This document shows positions 4,598 through 7,843 of a DNA stretch of 7,843 nucleotides, in pieces. The notes under the pieces are model-generated. The model saw nothing but the letters and a program-made list of their open reading frames with translations. It was not told the DNA's origin and did no database searches. The DNA comes from an uncultured Collinsella sp. (GTDB taxonomy: Bacteria > Actinomycetota > Coriobacteriia > Coriobacteriales > Coriobacteriaceae). The translations under genes were made by a program, and so were the position numbers. How positions within the stretch are numbered: position 1 is the first letter of the stretch; every line of letters starts with the position of its first letter. The stretch spans positions 1 through 7,843 of the forward strand of contig CABUZF010000044.1 of NCBI GenBank assembly GCA_902495985.1, written 5' to 3'.

Positions 4598-5953
4598 ATG
4601 TCTGCTATTGATATTGTGCTTGTTGTGATCGCCTTGGTGGCGGTGGGGGTTGCTGTGGCTTGCGCCCTCCAGCTCAAGAGCCTGCGCGCCGAGTTGCGGG
4701 AGCGTGGCGACAGTAGCGCGGAAACGCTGGCAGCACTCGAGCAGGCCAACAACGCGCTCGATGCCCTGAACGTCGCGCTGGCCGAAACTCGCCGCACGGC
4801 CAATGCCATCGCGCAGCAGCAGACGACAGATGCGGCCGTGGAGCAGCAACGTTACCTGACCATCGCGCGTGAGTTTTCGCAAGCTGGTGACCGGATGGAT
4901 GACCTGCGCCGCGAGACGGCCCAACAGCTCGGTGCCAACCGCGAGGGCATCGAGCACCGCCTGGACAAGGTGCGCGAGACGGTCGATGCCCAGCTGGGTG
5001 CTATCCGCAAAGACAACAACGTGCAACTCGATCAGATGCGCGCAACGGTGGACGAGAAGCTCTCCCGCACGCTCAACGATCGCCTGTCGGCATCGTTTAA
5101 GCAGGTGAGCGACCAGCTCGAAGCCGTCTACAAGGGCCTGGGCGATATGCAATCCATCGCCACCGGCGTGGGCGATCTTAAGCGCGTACTGGGCAATGTG
5201 AAGGCGCGTGGCATTTTGGGCGAGGTGCAGCTGGGTGCAATTCTGGCGGACATCCTTACACCCGACCAGTATCTGGAAAACGTCGCCACCAAGCCCGGCG
5301 CCTCGGAGCGCGTTGAGTTTGCCGTCAAACTGCCGGTAGACGAGGGCGATCCCGTGCTGCTGCCGATCGACTCCAAGTTTCCCGGCGATGCGTACGAGCA
5401 TCTACTCGACGCGCAAGAGTCGGGTGATGCCGAGACTGTGGCCACCGCGCGCAAGACGCTCGACGCCATGGTGAAGCGCGAGGCCAAGGATATCTGCGAA
5501 AAGTACCTGAGCGTGCCCGCGACCACCAACTTTGGCATTATGTTCGTGCCTTTTGAGGGCCTGTACGCCGAGGTCGTCAGTCGCCCCGGGCTTATCGAGA
5601 CCCTGGGCCGCGACTATCACGTCAACGTTGCCGGCCCCAGCACCATGGCGGCCATCCTCAACAGCCTGCAGATGAGCTATCAGACGTTTAGGCTGCAAAA
5701 ACGCACCGATGACGTGCTACGCGTGCTTTCCGCCGTCAAGGCCGAGCTGCCGCGCTATCAGGCGGCGCTGCGCCGCGCCCAGCAGCAGATCGAGACCGCG
5801 GGTAAAACGGTCGAGGGCATCATCACTACGCGCACCAACGTTATGGAGCGCAAGCTCAAGGATATCGATGCGCTGGAAGATGCCGGGGAGGCCGACGCGA
5901 TCTTGGGGCTCACGTCCGCGAGCCTGCTCGCAGACCAAAAAGACGAGGACTAG
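4598..5953 (+). CDS. rmuC: RmuC family DNA recombination protein
   Basis: A 451-residue protein, the usual RmuC length. RmuC proteins are linked genetically to limiting recombination at inverted repeats and have a predicted nuclease-like core; their biochemical role is poorly settled. The N-terminus has one membrane anchor (about residues 4-27), then a long coiled-coil region (about 30-180), as in other RmuC proteins. Diagnostic core motifs follow: NVKARGILGEVQL, LPIDSKFP (PIDSKFP at 256-262), FVPFEGLYAEV and VAGPSTMAAIL (AGPSTM at 345-350). The ATG at 4598 is preferred because the anchor starts right after it. GGAG (4591-4594) lies only 3 nt upstream, an unusually tight spacing. A GTG at 4568 would add 10 residues but lacks a ribosome site. 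No convincing terminator follows. Confidence 0.95.
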   Translation: MSAIDIVLVVIALVAVGVAVACALQLKSLRAELRERGDSSAETLAALEQANNALDALNVALAETRRTANAIAQQQTTDAAVEQQRYLTIAREFSQAGDRMDDLRRETAQQLGANREGIEHRLDKVRETVDAQLGAIRKDNNVQLDQMRATVDEKLSRTLNDRLSASFKQVSDQLEAVYKGLGDMQSIATGVGDLKRVLGNVKARGILGEVQLGAILADILTPDQYLENVATKPGASERVEFAVKLPVDEGDPVLLPIDSKFPGDAYEHLLDAQESGDAETVATARKTLDAMVKREAKDICEKYLSVPATTNFGIMFVPFEGLYAEVVSRPGLIETLGRDYHVNVAGPSTMAAILNSLQMSYQTFRLQKRTDDVLRVLSAVKAELPRYQAALRRAQQQIETAGKTVEGIITTRTNVMERKLKDIDALEDAGEADAILGLTSASLLADQKDED

Positions 5954-6011
5954 CTGCATCTGACGGCGGGGCACCTGCGCAAGCACGGCACGGGCGCTTT
6001 TCGCATCGCGC

Positions 6012-6042
6012 TTGCCTGAAGTGCGCTTCAATGTGCAACAAT
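6012..6042 (+). promoter_or_regulatory. Candidate promoter of the ABC transporter gene
   Basis: TTGCCT (6012-6017) and AACAAT (6037-6042) are separated by 19 bp. The -10 is preceded by TGC, giving an extended -10 of the TGN type that can compensate for poor spacing. Transcription would start near 6049, leaving a short leader before the ribosome site. The match is modest. Confidence 0.35.
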
Positions 6043-6076
6043 GGCGTTTCGCCCTATCAGACGCGAAAGGAAGCCC

Positions 6077-7843
6077 ATGTCTCAGAGAAGCACCAGTCCG
6101 CTCAAACGCTCCACCGTGCGCCGCACGTTGCAGCGTTTTTGGGACGTTACGCGCACACAGCCGTTGATCGTCTTTCTCTCGGTGTTCTCGTCGGCGGGCT
6201 ATATCTTTTTGCTTACGTTTGCCAACACCTACGTGATGGCCCTTATCGTCGACCGCGTTCAAGCCGGCCCCGTGGCGGGCGACCAGGTGTTTGAGGTCTT
6301 TGGCCCCTATATTCTGGCGCTCGTGCTCGTTAACCTGGTAGGCCAGATCCTCTCCAAGCTGCAGGACTACACCGTCTACAAGCTCGAGATTGCGGGCAAC
6401 TATCACCTGGCGCGCCTGTGCTTCGACACGCTCTCCAATCAATCCATGACATTCCACACCAGTCGCTTTGGCGGATCGCTTGTGAGCCAAACGAGCCGTT
6501 TTATGAGCGGCTACACGGGTCTGGTGGACGTAACGGTGTATTCGCTCATTCCCACCATCACCTCGGTTGTCTGCACGGTAGCGGCGCTCGCTCCGGTGGT
6601 GCCGACGTTTACCGTGATCCTGGTGGGCATTATGGTCGTCTACATCGCGTTTGTCTGGCTTATGTACAAGCGCATCATGCCGCTTTCGGCCGCGACGTCC
6701 GCCGCGCAGAACAAATTGTCGGGCGTGCTGTCCGACGCGGTCACGAATATCCTGGCCGTCAAGACCTGTGGGCGCGAGGACTTTGAGCGCGACCTGTTCG
6801 ATGCTGCCGACCGCGCCGCGCGCGACGCCGAGACGGTCTCGATGCACGCCATGATGCAGCGCAACTTTACGACCTCGGGCCTTATCGTCATCACCATGGC
6901 CGTGGTGAGCGTGTTCGTCGCGGGCGGCAACGCGTGGTTTGGCATCTCTGCCGGCGCGCTCGTCATGATCTTTACCTATACGTACAACCTCACCATGCGT
7001 CTGAACTACGTAAGCTCCATGATGCAGCGCATTAACCGCGCGCTGGGCGATGCGGCCGAAATGACGCGCGTACTGGACGAGCCGCGTCTGGTGGCAGACG
7101 ACGAGAACGCCCCCGAGCTCAAGGTGGGCGAGGGAGCGATTGATTTTGAGCACCTGAGCTTTGCATACCGTGATGCCGCGGCGGGCGAGAGCGTGTTCGA
7201 CGACCTGACGCTCCATGTGGCGGCGGGCCAGCGCGTGGGCCTGGTGGGCAAATCAGGCTCGGGCAAGACGACGCTCACCAAGCTGTTGCTGCGCCTGGAC
7301 GACGTGCAGGGCGGCCGCGTGCTCGTGGACGGCCAGGACGTCTCGCGCTGCACGCAGCAGAGCCTGCGCCGCCAGGTTGCCTACGTGCCGCAGGAGGCGC
7401 TGCTGTTCCATCGCTCCATTCGCGAGAATATCGCCTACGGACGCCCCGACGCCACTGACGAGCAGATTCGCGAGGCGGCTCGCTTGGCTAATGCGACCGA
7501 GTTTATCGACCGCCTGCCCCGTGGCTTTGACACCATGGTGGGCGAGCGCGGCGTAAAGCTTTCGGGCGGCCAACGCCAGCGCGTGGCCATTGCCCGCGCT
7601 ATCCTGACCGACGCGCCGATTCTGGTGCTCGACGAGGCGACGTCTGCCCTGGACAGTGAGTCCGAGGCGCTGGTGCAGGAGGCGCTCGAGAACCTGATGC
7701 GCGGCCGCACCTCCATTGTGGTGGCGCATCGCCTGTCCACCGTGGCGGCGCTCGACCGCATCGTGGTACTGGCAGACGGCGAGATTGTCGAGGACGGTAC
7801 GCATGCGCAGCTTGTCGAGGCGGGCGGCGAATACGCAAGCCTA
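6077..7843 (+). CDS. ABC transporter, fused permease and ATP-binding half-transporter (3' end outside the window)
   Basis: An open frame of 589 codons that reaches the right edge with no stop; almost the whole protein is present. AAAGGA (6066-6071) precedes the ATG by 5 nt. The N-terminal permease has six hydrophobic segments (about 30-55, 76-95, 155-173, 176-197, 265-285, 288-305). The ATPase domain starts near 353 with Walker A GKSGSGKTT (391-399), the Q-loop Gln439, signature LSGGQRQR (495-502), Walker B ILVLDE with catalytic Glu520 (515-520), the D-loop SALD (523-526) and the H-loop His551. All catalytic residues are intact. The layout is that of exporter-type (ABCB/MsbA-like) half-transporters that work as dimers at the cytoplasmic membrane. 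Substrate and partner cannot be told; a partner gene beyond the edge is possible. Confidence 0.95.
   Translation, partial: MSQRSTSPLKRSTVRRTLQRFWDVTRTQPLIVFLSVFSSAGYIFLLTFANTYVMALIVDRVQAGPVAGDQVFEVFGPYILALVLVNLVGQILSKLQDYTVYKLEIAGNYHLARLCFDTLSNQSMTFHTSRFGGSLVSQTSRFMSGYTGLVDVTVYSLIPTITSVVCTVAALAPVVPTFTVILVGIMVVYIAFVWLMYKRIMPLSAATSAAQNKLSGVLSDAVTNILAVKTCGREDFERDLFDAADRAARDAETVSMHAMMQRNFTTSGLIVITMAVVSVFVAGGNAWFGISAGALVMIFTYTYNLTMRLNYVSSMMQRINRALGDAAEMTRVLDEPRLVADDENAPELKVGEGAIDFEHLSFAYRDAAAGESVFDDLTLHVAAGQRVGLVGKSGSGKTTLTKLLLRLDDVQGGRVLVDGQDVSRCTQQSLRRQVAYVPQEALLFHRSIRENIAYGRPDATDEQIREAARLANATEFIDRLPRGFDTMVGERGVKLSGGQRQRVAIARAILTDAPILVLDEATSALDSESEALVQEALENLMRGRTSIVVAHRLSTVAALDRIVVLADGEIVEDGTHAQLVEAGGEYASL

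Noticed and set aside
4493..5401. Minus-strand open frame of 302 codons antisense to rmuC.
   Set aside because: It overlaps the well-supported coding sequence of rmuC and has no recognisable domain.
5979..6015. GCAAGC and GCTTGC as a terminator after rmuC.
   Set aside because: Only six pairs around a 25-nt loop with no T-run afterwards; too weak to call.
5717..7216. Long minus-strand open frame of 499 codons overlapping rmuC and the ABC transporter.
   Set aside because: It is antisense to two clearly conserved genes, has biased His/Arg/Ala-rich composition typical of high-GC shadow frames, and shows no recognisable domain.

Overview
The window is a plus-strand, gene-dense stretch of high-GC bacterial chromosome. 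Gene content, a clusterless MutY-type glycosylase, a TTG-started Rrf2 regulator and short intergenic regions suggest an anaerobic gut actinobacterium of the Coriobacteriia, probably Collinsella or a close relative. That placement is inference from protein style, not a database match. Every convincing coding region reads left to right.

Layout. At 64-253 lies a self-contained tRNA-Asp(GUC) transcription unit with an A/T-rich upstream tract, promoter and strong terminator. A dyad-rich intergenic leader (254-576) follows. Next come an Rrf2-family regulator with an Fe-S-type cysteine triad (577-1062) and, 21 nt downstream, a MutY-like adenine glycosylase that has lost the Fe-S motif and the NUDIX-like domain (1084-1989). 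After these come a rubrerythrin (2104-2643), a 210-residue four-helix membrane protein of unknown function (2973-3605), a 144-residue single-pass protein of unknown function (4039-4473), RmuC (4598-5953), and an ABC transporter with fused permease and ATPase that runs off the right edge (6077-7843+).

How the genes relate. The Rrf2 regulator, MutY-like enzyme and rubrerythrin read as a small oxidative-damage module: a probable redox or Fe-S sensor, a repair enzyme expected to act on 8-oxoguanine:A mispairs, and a peroxide-reducing diiron protein. RmuC (DNA recombination/repair) and the ABC exporter appear to be separate units.

The most unusual signal is a pair of about 164-bp intergenic elements (2665-2828 and 3623-3786). 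They align without a gap at an offset of 958 bp. Each has a long near-perfect hairpin with a nearly invariant 24-nt apex, a conserved linker, and a second hairpin ending in a T-run. The long stems differ in sequence but keep pairing through ten compensatory base-pair changes. This points to a conserved folded RNA or single-stranded-DNA element, perhaps an undescribed or little-described repeat family. A second oddity is a perfect 11-bp inverted repeat inside the first codons of the mutY-like gene.
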